Source of the DNA: Morganella morganii H1r
GTDB lineage: Bacteria; Pseudomonadota; Gammaproteobacteria; Enterobacterales; Enterobacteriaceae
Assembly: GCF_000633515.1 (NCBI RefSeq)
Contig: NZ_AYMP01000031.1
Span: 36,058-100,057 of the forward strand
Length of the DNA: 64,000 nucleotides
Direction: 5' to 3'
Made by a program: the position numbers and the translations under genes. This document shows, in pieces, positions 18,696-28,733 of the stretch (positions are counted from its first letter, which is position 1; each line of letters opens with the position of its first letter). A model generated the notes under the pieces. That model saw only the letters and a program-made list of their open reading frames with translations, was not told the origin of the DNA and made no database searches.

Positions 18696-18727
18696 CAGAC
18701 GCCACTTAAGCCACTGAGGTATTGCGC

Positions 18728-20197
18728 ATGACCAGGCGGACAACGCGCCCTTTCTCTCTGCGGACCCGGTTTTTACTGGCAACCTTTGCCGTGATCCTCG
18801 CCATGACGCTCTCTTACGGTGCGGTGGCGCTGGTCGGTTACCTGGTCAGTTTTGATAAAACCACCTACACCATGCTGCGCAGCCAGAGTAACCTGTTTTA
18901 CAGCCTGTCGCAGTGGGATAACGGTAAACTTAATATCCGCTTTCCGCCGAATTTCTCCCTGAATGCCCCGTCCGTGGTGCTGATTTATGATGACAATCAG
19001 AATCTGCTCTGGCAGCAGTATCATATTGACGCGCTGGAGAGAGCGATTCCGGCCAAATGGCTGACCAAAGAGGGGTTGTATGATCTGAATACCTCGCTGG
19101 AAGCCACCAAATCCCTGCTGGTCAATACCCCGCTTTTTGCCACGGAAGATATCCGGATTAATGACCTCGATGATGATAACGACGGGCGGATGATCCACTC
19201 CGTGTCTGTCAGCCGTTACGGCAAAACCGATACCCTGCCGCCGCTGACGATTGTGGTGGTGGATACCATCCCGCAGAATCTGCAGAAGACTTTCCGTGTC
19301 TGGGAATGGTTCGGCTATGTGGTGCTGGCCAACCTGTTTCTCCTCACACCGCTGATCTGGCTGGCGGCACACTGGAGCCTGCGGCCGATTAATGCCCTCA
19401 GCGGGCAGATAAGCGCCCTTGAAAAAGGCGAGCGCGAGGATCTGGATCAAACCCCGCCCAGTGAACTGCGCGGGCTGGTGCGTAACCTGAACCTGCTGCT
19501 GCACAGTGAACGGGAGCGTTATACCCGCTATCAGCGCACACTTTCGGATCTGACTCACAGCCTGAAAACTCCGCTGGCGGTGCTGCAAAGTACCCTGCGC
19601 TCACTGCGCAGCGGTAAAGATATGACCATTGAAACCGCCGAGCCGGTCATGCTTGAGCAGATCGGACGGATTTCCCAGCAGGTCGGTTATTATTTGCACC
19701 GCGCCAGTATCGGGGGTGACAATACCGTGCTGATGCGGGACATTTCCTCCGTTCCTGCGTTGATTGACAGCCTTGCCAGCGCACTGTCCAAAGTGTATCA
19801 GCGCAAAGGGGTGGATATCACCGTCGATATTCCGCCGGATATCACCTGGCTGGGGCAGCAGAATGACTTTATGGAAGTCATGGGCAATATCATGGAAAAC
19901 GCCTGCAAATACTGTCTGGAATTTGTCGGGGTGACGGCACAGTGGCAGCATGATGCCGTTATTCTGATTGTCGATGATGATGGCCCCGGTGTACCGGAAG
20001 AGAAACGGGAACTGATTTTCAGCCGCGGTCAGCGGGTTGATACGCTGCAGCCGGGTCAGGGGCTGGGACTGGCGATTGTCACCGATATTCTGGAGCAGTA
20101 TGACGGCGGTGCGGTTGTCACCGAAAGCCCGCTGGGCGGTGCCCGTATTACCGTGACGTTCCGGCGGCAGACTGTTCACAACGAAGACACAGACTGA
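18728..20197 (+). CDS. phoQ: sensor histidine kinase PhoQ
   Basis: The 489-residue inner-membrane kinase has two membrane helices (about 15-42 and 192-214) that flank a periplasmic sensor domain. This contains the acidic cluster NDLDDDNDG used for divalent-cation sensing. A HAMP segment, the phosphorylated His (LTHSLKTPLAVL), the N box NIMENACKYC, the G1 box DDDGPGVP and the G2 box GQGLGLAIV follow. It phosphorylates PhoP. Start is the ATG at 18728. Confidence 0.96.
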   Translation: MTRRTTRPFSLRTRFLLATFAVILAMTLSYGAVALVGYLVSFDKTTYTMLRSQSNLFYSLSQWDNGKLNIRFPPNFSLNAPSVVLIYDDNQNLLWQQYHIDALERAIPAKWLTKEGLYDLNTSLEATKSLLVNTPLFATEDIRINDLDDDNDGRMIHSVSVSRYGKTDTLPPLTIVVVDTIPQNLQKTFRVWEWFGYVVLANLFLLTPLIWLAAHWSLRPINALSGQISALEKGEREDLDQTPPSELRGLVRNLNLLLHSERERYTRYQRTLSDLTHSLKTPLAVLQSTLRSLRSGKDMTIETAEPVMLEQIGRISQQVGYYLHRASIGGDNTVLMRDISSVPALIDSLASALSKVYQRKGVDITVDIPPDITWLGQQNDFMEVMGNIMENACKYCLEFVGVTAQWQHDAVILIVDDDGPGVPEEKRELIFSRGQRVDTLQPGQGLGLAIVTDILEQYDGGAVVTESPLGGARITVTFRRQTVHNEDTD

Positions 20198-20309
20198 CAG
20201 TCAGTCTGTTGTTACCGGAAATGTATGAATATATGCATGAATACAAGATGTCTTTTTCCGTTATACTCCTTTTATCTGCCTGATCACGGCGTTTATTGAG
20301 GACGAATAC

Positions 20310-21431
20310 ATGGATTATGAACTGAATTTAGACTGGCAGACCTTTATGGAAAGCCACTGGCAAAAACGTCCGTTACTGATCAAAGGTGGTTTCCGCAATT
20401 TCCGCGACACCATTTCCCCGGATGAACTGGCGGGACTGGCAATGGAAGATGAAGTTGACAGCCGCATCGTCACCCGTTTCAACGGGAAGTGGGATGTGCG
20501 CCACGGGCCGTTTCAGGCATTTGACGGGCTGGGAGAGAAAGACTGGTCTGTCTTGGTTCAGGCCGTTGATCACTGGCATTTTCCGTCCGCCGCACTGATG
20601 AAGCCGTTCCGCTGCCTGTCTGACTGGCGGATGGATGACCTGATGATTTCCTATTCTGTGCCGGGTGGTGGTGTGGGCCCGCATCTGGATCAGTATGATG
20701 TGTTCATTATTCAGGGCCAGGGCCGCCGCCGCTGGCGTGTCGGGGAAAAAATCCCGGTGAAACAGCACGCGCCGCATCCTGATCTGTTACAGGTGGATCC
20801 GTTTGATGCCATTATTGATGATGAAATGGTACCGGGCGATATTCTCTATATTCCGCCGGGATTCCCGCACGAAGGCTATTCCATTGAGGAATCCCTGAAC
20901 TATTCTGTCGGTTTCCGCGCCCCGAATGCCCGTGAACTGTTCAGTGGTTTTGCCGATTATGTGATTGCCAATGAACTCGGTAGTTACCGCTACAGCGACC
21001 CGGATCTGGCGTTCCGTGATAACCCGGCGCTGATTCAGCAGGGCGAACTGACCAAACTGCACGGTATGATGCAGGATCTGCTCGACCAGCCGGATGTATT
21101 CCGCAAGTGGTTCGGTGAGTTTATTTCCCAGTCCCGCCATGAGCTGGATCTGGCACCACCGGAGCCGGGGTACAGCCCGGATGAAATTCAGGAACTGCTG
21201 TCACAGGGGGAATCCCTGTTCCGCCTGAATGGTCTGCGGGTACTGCGTGTCGGTGATACCTGTTTCGTTAACGGCGAGGCCCTGAAAACCCCGCATATTG
21301 AAGCAGCGGATGTGCTCTGCCAGTATGATGAAATCAATGCCGCCATGCTGGGGGATGCTTTCAGTGATCCGGAATTTATCACCCTTCTGACCGTGCTGAT
21401 TAATAATGGCTACTGGTATTTTGATGATTAA
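20310..21431 (+). CDS. roxA: ribosomal protein uL16 arginine hydroxylase RoxA
   Basis: This JmjC/cupin-type Fe(II) and 2-oxoglutarate oxygenase (YcfD family) hydroxylates an arginine of ribosomal protein L16. The 373-residue protein has the metal-binding His-x-Asp in PHLDQYDVF and a distal His in PPGFPHEGYS, a dimerisation helical region and a C-terminal winged helix. It follows phoQ by 112 bases, as in E. coli. A bidirectional terminator separates it from the fimbrial operon. Confidence 0.94.
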   Translation: MDYELNLDWQTFMESHWQKRPLLIKGGFRNFRDTISPDELAGLAMEDEVDSRIVTRFNGKWDVRHGPFQAFDGLGEKDWSVLVQAVDHWHFPSAALMKPFRCLSDWRMDDLMISYSVPGGGVGPHLDQYDVFIIQGQGRRRWRVGEKIPVKQHAPHPDLLQVDPFDAIIDDEMVPGDILYIPPGFPHEGYSIEESLNYSVGFRAPNARELFSGFADYVIANELGSYRYSDPDLAFRDNPALIQQGELTKLHGMMQDLLDQPDVFRKWFGEFISQSRHELDLAPPEPGYSPDEIQELLSQGESLFRLNGLRVLRVGDTCFVNGEALKTPHIEAADVLCQYDEINAAMLGDAFSDPEFITLLTVLINNGYWYFDD

Positions 21432-21466
21432 TCAGCCATAAAATAGTCTTCGCTGTTCAGATAAAA

Positions 21467-21494
21467 GCGCCGCATCATCATGCGGCGCTTTTTT
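21467..21494. terminator. bidirectional terminator between roxA and the fimbrial operon
   Basis: The stem GCGCCGCAT / ATGCGGCGC with a four-base loop is flanked by A-rich and T-rich runs on both sides, serving the two converging transcription units. Confidence 0.88.
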
Positions 21495-22545
21495 ACTGGT
21501 AACGGATGGTGTAATTCAGGAGCGTTTCCGCTGTGCCCGGTTCAATACTGTCCTTTGTCTGCACAAAAGCGGCCTGTAGCCGCAATACGGCCCGCTGAGC
21601 AGTGACTTCATCAAACGAAAGCGCTTCCCCGAAGGTTACCGGCCTGCCGTTATGGGTCAGCCGGACCCCCGCACCGGACGCACTGCCGTTTCCCCGCGTC
21701 AGTTTCAGCGTTCCGGGGCTGTTTTTTGCCGTGAACGCACTGCCCGACAACCGGATATCCGCCTGCGTCAGAGAGTTGCATTGCAGTGCGATAGTCAGGC
21801 TGCGGATACTTCCCGGTGCAACAGACCCTTTACCGCTGAAATCCGTCCGTGATACCGGCCCCAGATCCACCCCGGTATCTGTCTGCGGATCAAGATCACA
21901 GGAATGTTGCCGGACCGTAAATCCGCCCAGATGTAACCCGGATTCAACAATATGATACCGTTCCCACGGCCACTGTCCGTCAACACGCATTGAGAGCTGC
22001 CCCAGATAACCGCCGGGATGATGTGCCGTTATTTGCGGTTTCAGTTTATAAAGAGTGACCATAACACGGACCCTGTATGGCTGAGACGGCTCCATCCCGC
22101 TGCTGATCGTACACAGCCGTTTATTGGCACGGTTGTTGTCCGGCGAGTCACGGCCATCCACATAACGTGACGACTTCATACATTCCGGATGCTCCGCCAC
22201 CGCCCCCAGGCTGTAACCAATACCACCGGGAAGTTCATAGATTGTTTGCCCTGAGGCGTGCTGTATTTTGTTACCCGGCATGCCGCCCACCAGCACAAAT
22301 TCAATCGCTTTACCCGGCTCAATCCGGCACTGATAGACATCAATACTGTCAGACAGTATCATCTCCCCGATAATGCCGCCAATCGGTACATGATGAGCCT
22401 CACTGATAATCCCGCCGGGAATACGGAGTGTGGTTTCCGGTGTCATCAATGTACAATTTTCCTCTGCGGTGGCAGACAGGCTCAATCCGGCTGTCAGCCA
22501 CAAAAAAAGCCCGGCACGGCATAATGTTTTGATCTGAATAAACAT
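21493..22545 (-). CDS. two-domain fimbrial tip adhesin
   Basis: The 350-residue protein has a signal peptide (cleavage near ATAEEN), an N-terminal putative receptor-binding domain with paired cysteines, and a C-terminal pilin domain (about 200-350) that closes with NYTIRYQ, the pattern recognised by chaperone and usher. This marks it as the tip adhesin. It is the last gene of the operon, ten bases after the usher. The ligand cannot be deduced. Confidence 0.82.
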   Translation of the reverse strand: MFIQIKTLCRAGLFLWLTAGLSLSATAEENCTLMTPETTLRIPGGIISEAHHVPIGGIIGEMILSDSIDVYQCRIEPGKAIEFVLVGGMPGNKIQHASGQTIYELPGGIGYSLGAVAEHPECMKSSRYVDGRDSPDNNRANKRLCTISSGMEPSQPYRVRVMVTLYKLKPQITAHHPGGYLGQLSMRVDGQWPWERYHIVESGLHLGGFTVRQHSCDLDPQTDTGVDLGPVSRTDFSGKGSVAPGSIRSLTIALQCNSLTQADIRLSGSAFTAKNSPGTLKLTRGNGSASGAGVRLTHNGRPVTFGEALSFDEVTAQRAVLRLQAAFVQTKDSIEPGTAETLLNYTIRYQ

Positions 22546-22555
22546 GGTAACTCCT

Positions 22556-24958
22556 TTACTGACACATCAGCGGGAACGTGATCAATCCCTGCTGTTCCGG
22601 CGGGATTGAAAAATCCGCTTCGCACTGTTCCTGCGCCGCTTTTCCCCAGACCGCCTGCAAACGCCCCTGTGCCGGTAATCCGCTGAGATACACGTCCCCG
22701 TCTTCACCGGTAATACCGCTGACGCTGCTTCCGTCTGCTTTTCTGATTTTGACACGGGCAGCGAACGGCACGACACCCTGCCGGGTTCTCAATGCAAAAA
22801 TGGCACGGAAACCGCTGTTCACCGCAAAACGGACAGACACTACGGCACCTTTTGACGGGATCACCTGCACAACCGGATCATCCGCATCCGCATTATCCGG
22901 CAGGGTTTCCGGGTCGATACGGACAACATTCCGGTGATAATGACTCAGTTGCGGAATCACACTGAATCCGGCGTTGTCTGTCCGTGCGGCGCTCCGTGAT
23001 ACTATACCTATTCCCCCGGTACCGCCGGTATCAGCCAGTCCGCTGGTTTCCGCCAGCGGGCGTGACAGCGTGATGCCTTTTTCATGAATAATCAGCCCGC
23101 CCTGAATATCTCCGCTCAGCATGTTTTGATCATAGCTGTGGTTAATTCTGCCGCGGATATCAGCCAGATCATGTCGCCAGCGCAGTTCTGCCCCCCGGTC
23201 ATGTACCGTGTTTTGCTGCTGATAACGGTGCGTGATTGCGTATCCGAGGCGCTGCTCTTCACCCAGTAATCCGCTGACGGATGTCTGCAGAGAGGATTGT
23301 CCTGCCCGCTGCTGGTAATGAAAATGACTGCGCACCTGCTGACCGGCAAAATCCAGCGGCACAGACAGGGAAAAAGAGACCCGTTTATCGGCTTTCCGGT
23401 AGTGACCTCCGGTACGGTACTGTGCATTCACGCCGTAATGTATCCGGCCGGCCCGGCTGAAATAGCTGATATCGCGGTTGATCAGTATCCTGTCTCCGTA
23501 CCCCTCATGTCCGGTACGGTTATAATGATATCCTGCCGATACCACGCCGTTATCGCCCGGTAACGGCTGTGTCAGCCGGACCTGCCATTGCCGGGAACGT
23601 TGTTCATGACTGCCGCCGGTATGCAGCAGTGTGGCGGTCAGCGGAAAAAAATTCTGATAATTTAACCGGTAACGCGGATAATGTTGTGCTGTTGTGTGAC
23701 GCATCAGAATATCGGCGGAAACCCCGCCTGCCGCCCCCATATTGATACCGGCACCCGCCCCGCTGCTCAGGGCATGCTGTGCCGCGTAACCGCCGCCGTA
23801 TAATGTCAGAACAGAATTGATGCCATATGCCGCCGTGCCCTGCACAAACAACGGTTTTTTGCTGTTTCCGTACCGGTTACGCTTTCCGGCATCCAGCGTA
23901 TATCTGAGCCGCCCTTCCCGCTGCATGACAGGAACGGCAGTACCATACTGCATAAAATGCTGCACAGTACCGTCTGCTTCCTCAAGAGTGATATCCAGCA
24001 CCGAGCCCTGAAAAGTGCTGTTCAAATCATCAATCACAAATTCACCGGCGGGTAGTGTTTCACGGTGAATAACCATGCCCTGCTGCCTGATGGTCAGTTC
24101 CGCACTCTGCCCGGCGATACCGCGGATAACCGGCGCATACCCCTGCTGACTCAGCGGATACATATCCCCTTGTGAAGCCAGCCGGATCCCCCTGAATGCG
24201 CGGCTGTCAAACAGCACATCACCGCTGAACAGTTCCCCCAGCTGTAACTCACTGCGCAGAGGGGCAATGGCCCGGTACATCCACAGCCGTTCTGATTGCC
24301 ATGCCATTTTCCGGTCTCTGTATTCTGCTCTGCTGTGATGGCGAAGCCGCCAGAATCCGGCATTAAAACCACTTTGCATTAACAGGGTATGTCCGGTGTG
24401 ATCACTGAACCGGCTGTTTTGCCGGGAAAAGCGGTAATCATAATTGAGCATAAATGCAGTAATCCCGGGTTCCCATAATGAAGCATCCGCTGCCCGTTGT
24501 TCATCAGTCAGAAAAAAACGCTGCGGGATCGTAATATCCAGAGCCTGCTGTGCCGCATCAAAATTCAGCACAACTCCGCTGACCAGCCCGGCAATATCCG
24601 TAACCTGCTCTGTATTTTCCATTCCGGCAAATGCAGGCGATGCATCAGGCCGTAATCCCCATGCCAGCCATTGCTTTCGGGTTACCACCGGCAGCAATAT
24701 TTTTTGCTGCGGATGATAATAAAATTCCAGCCATTGGCCGCCCGTTACCCGCTGATTAACCCTGACTGATACAAAATAGCGCCCTTCTTCCTGAAACTGC
24801 CGTTCACGCAGATAATTAAATCTCGCGGAATCCATCACCGGGTTATCACCGTTCAGACCCAGGGCTGCCGGATTAAAATACGGTGCAGCCGGGGCCTTTT
24901 CCGGAAAAAAGCCCGGAAGCAGCACCAAAAGAAAAAAATAAGGTGTTTTCAGTTGCAT
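22556..24958 (-). CDS. fimbrial outer-membrane usher
   Basis: The 800-residue protein is an FimD/PapC-family usher: signal peptide (residues 1-24), N-terminal chaperone-binding domain (ARFNYLRERQFQEEGRYFVSVRVN), a 24-strand beta-barrel and plug region, and C-terminal domains with the final Cys pair (EQCEADF...PLMCQ). It assembles and secretes subunits across the outer membrane. It is close to usual usher length and intact. Confidence 0.93.
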   Translation of the reverse strand: MQLKTPYFFLLVLLPGFFPEKAPAAPYFNPAALGLNGDNPVMDSARFNYLRERQFQEEGRYFVSVRVNQRVTGGQWLEFYYHPQQKILLPVVTRKQWLAWGLRPDASPAFAGMENTEQVTDIAGLVSGVVLNFDAAQQALDITIPQRFFLTDEQRAADASLWEPGITAFMLNYDYRFSRQNSRFSDHTGHTLLMQSGFNAGFWRLRHHSRAEYRDRKMAWQSERLWMYRAIAPLRSELQLGELFSGDVLFDSRAFRGIRLASQGDMYPLSQQGYAPVIRGIAGQSAELTIRQQGMVIHRETLPAGEFVIDDLNSTFQGSVLDITLEEADGTVQHFMQYGTAVPVMQREGRLRYTLDAGKRNRYGNSKKPLFVQGTAAYGINSVLTLYGGGYAAQHALSSGAGAGINMGAAGGVSADILMRHTTAQHYPRYRLNYQNFFPLTATLLHTGGSHEQRSRQWQVRLTQPLPGDNGVVSAGYHYNRTGHEGYGDRILINRDISYFSRAGRIHYGVNAQYRTGGHYRKADKRVSFSLSVPLDFAGQQVRSHFHYQQRAGQSSLQTSVSGLLGEEQRLGYAITHRYQQQNTVHDRGAELRWRHDLADIRGRINHSYDQNMLSGDIQGGLIIHEKGITLSRPLAETSGLADTGGTGGIGIVSRSAARTDNAGFSVIPQLSHYHRNVVRIDPETLPDNADADDPVVQVIPSKGAVVSVRFAVNSGFRAIFALRTRQGVVPFAARVKIRKADGSSVSGITGEDGDVYLSGLPAQGRLQAVWGKAAQEQCEADFSIPPEQQGLITFPLMCQ

Positions 24959-24965
24959 AGTATTA

Positions 24966-25634
24966 TTATTTTTTAAACGTCACAGGTTTGGATATAATTC
25001 CGCCGAAATCAGAAATATAGCTGGCTGTGATCGTGTCATTAGAATGAATCGCTGTCAGCGGCACAGTTAATGATTCAAATGGAACAATCATGTCCGAAAC
25101 TGTATATTCTTTATCATTAACGGTAAAATTTCTGACAGTAATATGGAAAGGTGTATTATTAATTATGTTTATTTTATTTCCTTTCTGTTCATACCTCAGG
25201 TCATTATAATCAGGTTCAGTTAATCCTGCAGGACGATAAAAGAATTTAAATTTTGAATTGATAACAACATGAAGTTTATTTTTTCTGTGTTCTTGTGTTT
25301 CCGGAATCCCCCGGATGTTCAGCCAGAGTAATGTTTCTCTGTCTTCCGGAAAGACGGCCTGTTTCAGCATAACACGCAGAATACCTTTTTTCCCCGCATC
25401 CAGCTGAAAGAGAACCGGGGTAAGAATAAAATCCTTACTTTTTGTAATGCCATCCGCTTTTTCAATCCATCCCTGAATTAAGTAAGCTGTTTTTTTATCG
25501 GTATTATCAACAGGAACCGCGATCATTTTTTTATCCTGCGGATAAATAAACCGGGTTCCGCCAACAACAATACCCGCCATTGCCGGCCCCGTCATCAAAA
25601 AAACAAGAATAATAAAAGTAAAATAATTTTTCAT
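24966..25634 (-). CDS. periplasmic fimbrial chaperone
   Basis: The PapD-like chaperone has 222 residues from the ATG at 25634 (MKNYFTFIILVFLMTG), which gives a clean signal peptide; the frame is open ten codons further up. The G1-region motif RVMLKQ and the signature FPEDRETLLWLNIRGIPE are typical. It folds subunits by donor-strand complementation and delivers them to the usher. It lies between subunit and usher genes. Confidence 0.93.
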   Translation of the reverse strand: MKNYFTFIILVFLMTGPAMAGIVVGGTRFIYPQDKKMIAVPVDNTDKKTAYLIQGWIEKADGITKSKDFILTPVLFQLDAGKKGILRVMLKQAVFPEDRETLLWLNIRGIPETQEHRKNKLHVVINSKFKFFYRPAGLTEPDYNDLRYEQKGNKINIINNTPFHITVRNFTVNDKEYTVSDMIVPFESLTVPLTAIHSNDTITASYISDFGGIISKPVTFKK

Positions 25635-25683
25635 CGTGCAGATTGTCCGCGGCGGCAATCGCAATTGCCGCCGGTATTAACAG

Positions 25684-26250
25684 TTACTCGTAAGAAACGA
25701 TGTAGTTAATCGTTGCATTACCCGCGCCCGGTGTTGCCAGTCCGGTAGCCTGATAAGCTGCGCTGTAGGTCAGTGTGTAATCACGGGTATCATTTTTCAG
25801 TACAATATCCTGATAAGCGGCACCCGGTGTTACCGGCTGATCCTGTTTATCAATTACCATAATGCCGACGTTACCGGCATTCTTCTCACCGGCATCCAGT
25901 GCGAATAATGCAGCATTATCTTTATGCGCTGTACCACTCATCTGGATTTTTAATGATGCCATGGATAATGAACAGTCTGTCACAGCAATATCAAATTGTT
26001 CTGCCGGTGTTCTGTCATCTCTGTTTTTCAGTAACTTTGCAGAATGAGTACCGAGGTTGACCTCAATATCCTTTTGAGCGATATCACAACTAGAATCTGT
26101 AATTTCACCCTTAAATATAATATGACCATTGATCTCAACAGGATCTTCAGCCGGCTGTTCACCCAGGATTTCATCACCATCTGCTGCTAATGAATTAACT
26201 GACAATAAAAAAAGAGAAGAGATTAATAATTTACTTTTGAAACGAGACAT
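25684..26250 (-). CDS. major fimbrial subunit
   Basis: The 188-residue pilin has a signal peptide (cleavage after SLAA), an unusually long acidic N-terminal extension (DGDEILGEQPAEDPVEING) before the pilin fold, a disulfide (ITDSSCDI and VTDCSLS) and the C-terminal beta strand with NATINYIVSYE. It is first in the operon, as expected for the most abundant product. No invertible promoter was found upstream. Confidence 0.88.
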   Translation of the reverse strand: MSRFKSKLLISSLFLLSVNSLAADGDEILGEQPAEDPVEINGHIIFKGEITDSSCDIAQKDIEVNLGTHSAKLLKNRDDRTPAEQFDIAVTDCSLSMASLKIQMSGTAHKDNAALFALDAGEKNAGNVGIMVIDKQDQPVTPGAAYQDIVLKNDTRDYTLTYSAAYQATGLATPGAGNATINYIVSYE

Positions 26251-26456
26251 AAATAATTACCTTTGAAGTATATCAATTATATATAATTTTAATGATATGA
26301 ATTATCTTATTAAGACTATCTGCACCGGAATCTGACAGGCGTAAAAAACATATCAGTAACAGTTAAACAAATATAAAACAAAAAGCAGATAATGAAGAAT
26401 AAAAAACATTATATCATCGGAAAGGATTTTACTGTTTTATGAGGCTATTTTATTTA

Positions 26457-26487
26457 ATAAAAAAGCCACCTTTTATTCAGGTGGCTT
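26457..26487 (-). terminator. pepT terminator
   Basis: On the reverse strand the stem AAGCCACCT / AGGTGGCTT with a seven-base loop is followed by TTTTTTATT. It isolates pepT from the fimbrial operon downstream. Confidence 0.85.
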
Positions 26488-26515
26488 ATTGATATTTAAT
26501 TAATATGTAAATTAT

Positions 26516-27748
26516 TTATTTTTTCATATCCAATGCCGTTAATTCTGCGATCCGCATAATCACAGAAACAGCCTGTTCCATGCCTTCCAGCGAAATAAAC
26601 TCATGTTTACTGTGGAAGTTATACCCGCCGGTAAACAGATTCGGACACGGCAGACCACGATAAGAAAGTTGTGCGCCGTCAGTACCGCCGCGGATAGGTT
26701 TGATAACCGGCTCAATATCGCAGTCAATCATCGCCTGTTTGGCCAGTTCAATCACATGCGGGTGTTTCACCACATGGTCGCGCATATTGTAATAGCTGTC
26801 ATCGATCGTCAGCTCGATATAGCAGTCCGGGTGCAGACCTTTACCGACTTTTTCGGCAATCGCGATCATGTTGCTTTTGCGTTTTTCAAAGTTGTTACGG
26901 TCAAAATCACGGATGATATAGTGCATTTCCGCGCGTTCAACGGTGCCTTTGATGCTTTGCAGATGATAGAACCCCTCATACCCCCCGGTATTCTCCGGGG
27001 TTTCTTCCGGCGGTAATTCGCTGTGAATACGGGTTGCCAGCGACAGTGCATTCACCATCACGCCTTTGGCGCTGCCCGGATGCACATTATTGCCCTCAAT
27101 GCGGATGGCAACCGCCGCCGCGTTGAAGTTTTCATATTCCAGCTCCCCGACACCACCGCCATCAACGGTATAAGCCCACTGCGCACCGAATTTTTTCAGA
27201 TCCACATACTGCGCGCCGCGGCCGATTTCTTCATCCGGCGTGAAAGCAATGCGGATATCGCCGTGCGGAATATCGCTGTTTTTCAGGCGCACCACCGCGG
27301 TGATGATTTCCGCAATACCGGCTTTATCATCTGCACCCAGCAGGGTTTTACCATCGGTCATAATCAGGGTTTTACCCAGCATGGTGTGCAGCACCGGGAA
27401 CATGACCGGCGACAGCACTTCGTCACCGATGCCGAGTGCGATATCACCGCCACGGTAATTTTCCAGAACCTGAGGATTCACATTACGCCCGGAGAAATCC
27501 GGAGAGGTATCAAGGTGAGAAATAAAACCGATAACCGGCACCGGCCAGTCAATATTCGCCGGTAACGTTGCCATCACGCAGCCGTTATCATCCAGCGAGA
27601 CATCTGATAACCCCAGCGTTTTCAGCTCTTTTTCCAGAGCACGCGCCAGCCTTAACTGACCGTCGCTGCTTGGTGTCAGCTTGGCTGACGGCTTCGACTG
27701 CGTGTCAAAAGAGACATAACCGAAAAAGCGCTCCAATAACTTATCCAT
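26516..27748 (-). CDS. pepT: peptidase T (tripeptide aminopeptidase)
   Basis: This M20B-family zinc peptidase removes N-terminal residues from tripeptides. From the ATG at 27748 ([19 protein letters not shown]) it has 410 residues, about the E. coli size. Metal ligands appear in [23 protein letters not shown] and HSKHEF. In E. coli it adjoins roxA, whereas here the fimbrial operon lies between. Confidence 0.95.
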   Translation of the reverse strand: MDKLLERFFGYVSFDTQSKPSAKLTPSSDGQLRLARALEKELKTLGLSDVSLDDNGCVMATLPANIDWPVPVIGFISHLDTSPDFSGRNVNPQVLENYRGGDIALGIGDEVLSPVMFPVLHTMLGKTLIMTDGKTLLGADDKAGIAEIITAVVRLKNSDIPHGDIRIAFTPDEEIGRGAQYVDLKKFGAQWAYTVDGGGVGELEYENFNAAAVAIRIEGNNVHPGSAKGVMVNALSLATRIHSELPPEETPENTGGYEGFYHLQSIKGTVERAEMHYIIRDFDRNNFEKRKSNMIAIAEKVGKGLHPDCYIELTIDDSYYNMRDHVVKHPHVIELAKQAMIDCDIEPVIKPIRGGTDGAQLSYRGLPCPNLFTGGYNFHSKHEFISLEGMEQAVSVIMRIAELTALDMKK

Positions 27749-27799
27749 GTGTTCCCCCAATAACATTGATTTCTTATTATCGGGGAAACATAAATTGAG

Positions 27800-28669
27800 T
27801 TATTGCGTCAAATCAGATTTAGTGTTGTTAATCTGTGCCAGCAGCTGACGGACATATTCCGGCACCACCTGCCCGGCAGGGCCGTAGTGACACTCTTCAA
27901 ACTCACTCTGCACCTTACTCGGCTCCAGATTGAGTTCCACCGTGTGTGCCCCGCACAACCGTGCCTCATGGACAAACCCGGCCGCCGGGTAGACATGCCC
28001 GGACGTGCCGATGGCGATAAAGATATCCGCATCATTCAGTGCCTGATAGATTTCATCCATGCCGAACGGCATTTCACCGAACCAGACAATATGCGGGCGC
28101 AGCGGTGACGGGAACTGACAACAGTGGCAGCGCTCATCAGCAGACAGGTCACCGGTACACGACTGAACCTGTCCGGACATCGCACAGCGGATTTTGAGCA
28201 GTTCGCCGTGCATATGGATAATCCGCTCACTGCCTGCCCGTTCGTGCAGGTTGTCAATATTCTGGGTGACCAGCAGGAAGTTATCCCCCAGCACCTGTTC
28301 CAGCTCCGCCAGCGCGAGATGTGCCGGGTTCGGTTTCACCTCAGGGGACTGTAACTGACGGCGGCGGTCATTATAAAACTGCTGCACCAGACGCGGGTTG
28401 CGGGCATAGCCTTCCGGTGTCGCCACATCTTCAATATTGTGCTCTTCCCACAGTCCGTCTTCCGAACGGAACGTACGGATCCCTGACTCGGCGGAGATAC
28501 CTGCGCCGGTCAGCACAACAACTTTCGGTTTAAACTGATCCATTTTTCCGGCCATCCATTTGTCACGATAGAAAAAGCGTAAGTGAAAACGCTGGCGCAG
28601 GATCCGCCGCTGTTTGCGTAACTTTCTTAATCGGTGCGTTCTGCGCATAATCCGGCCTTTGTTCATCAT
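27800..28669 (-). CDS. cobB: NAD-dependent protein deacylase CobB
   Basis: The sirtuin removes acetyl and succinyl groups from lysines. Motifs are [26 protein letters not shown], the catalytic His in HMHGEL, zinc cysteines (RCAMSG, SCTGD, CHCC) and the YxxR pair in [10 protein letters not shown] that accepts succinyl-lysine. The 289-residue ORF includes a basic N-terminal extension ([15 protein letters not shown]), as in the long E. coli isoform. Start may be the M at residue 8. Confidence 0.95.
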   Translation of the reverse strand: MMNKGRIMRRTHRLRKLRKQRRILRQRFHLRFFYRDKWMAGKMDQFKPKVVVLTGAGISAESGIRTFRSEDGLWEEHNIEDVATPEGYARNPRLVQQFYNDRRRQLQSPEVKPNPAHLALAELEQVLGDNFLLVTQNIDNLHERAGSERIIHMHGELLKIRCAMSGQVQSCTGDLSADERCHCCQFPSPLRPHIVWFGEMPFGMDEIYQALNDADIFIAIGTSGHVYPAAGFVHEARLCGAHTVELNLEPSKVQSEFEECHYGPAGQVVPEYVRQLLAQINNTKSDLTQ

Positions 28670-28733
28670 TGTCTCCGTTCAGGGTAATGCATCCGCACTT
28701 CGGATTCAAAAATCATTATAATTCCTGCGGGCT

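Noticed and set aside
26251..26456. Invertible promoter switch for the fimbrial operon
   Set aside because: No inverted repeat pair and no recombinase gene were found in or beside the upstream region.
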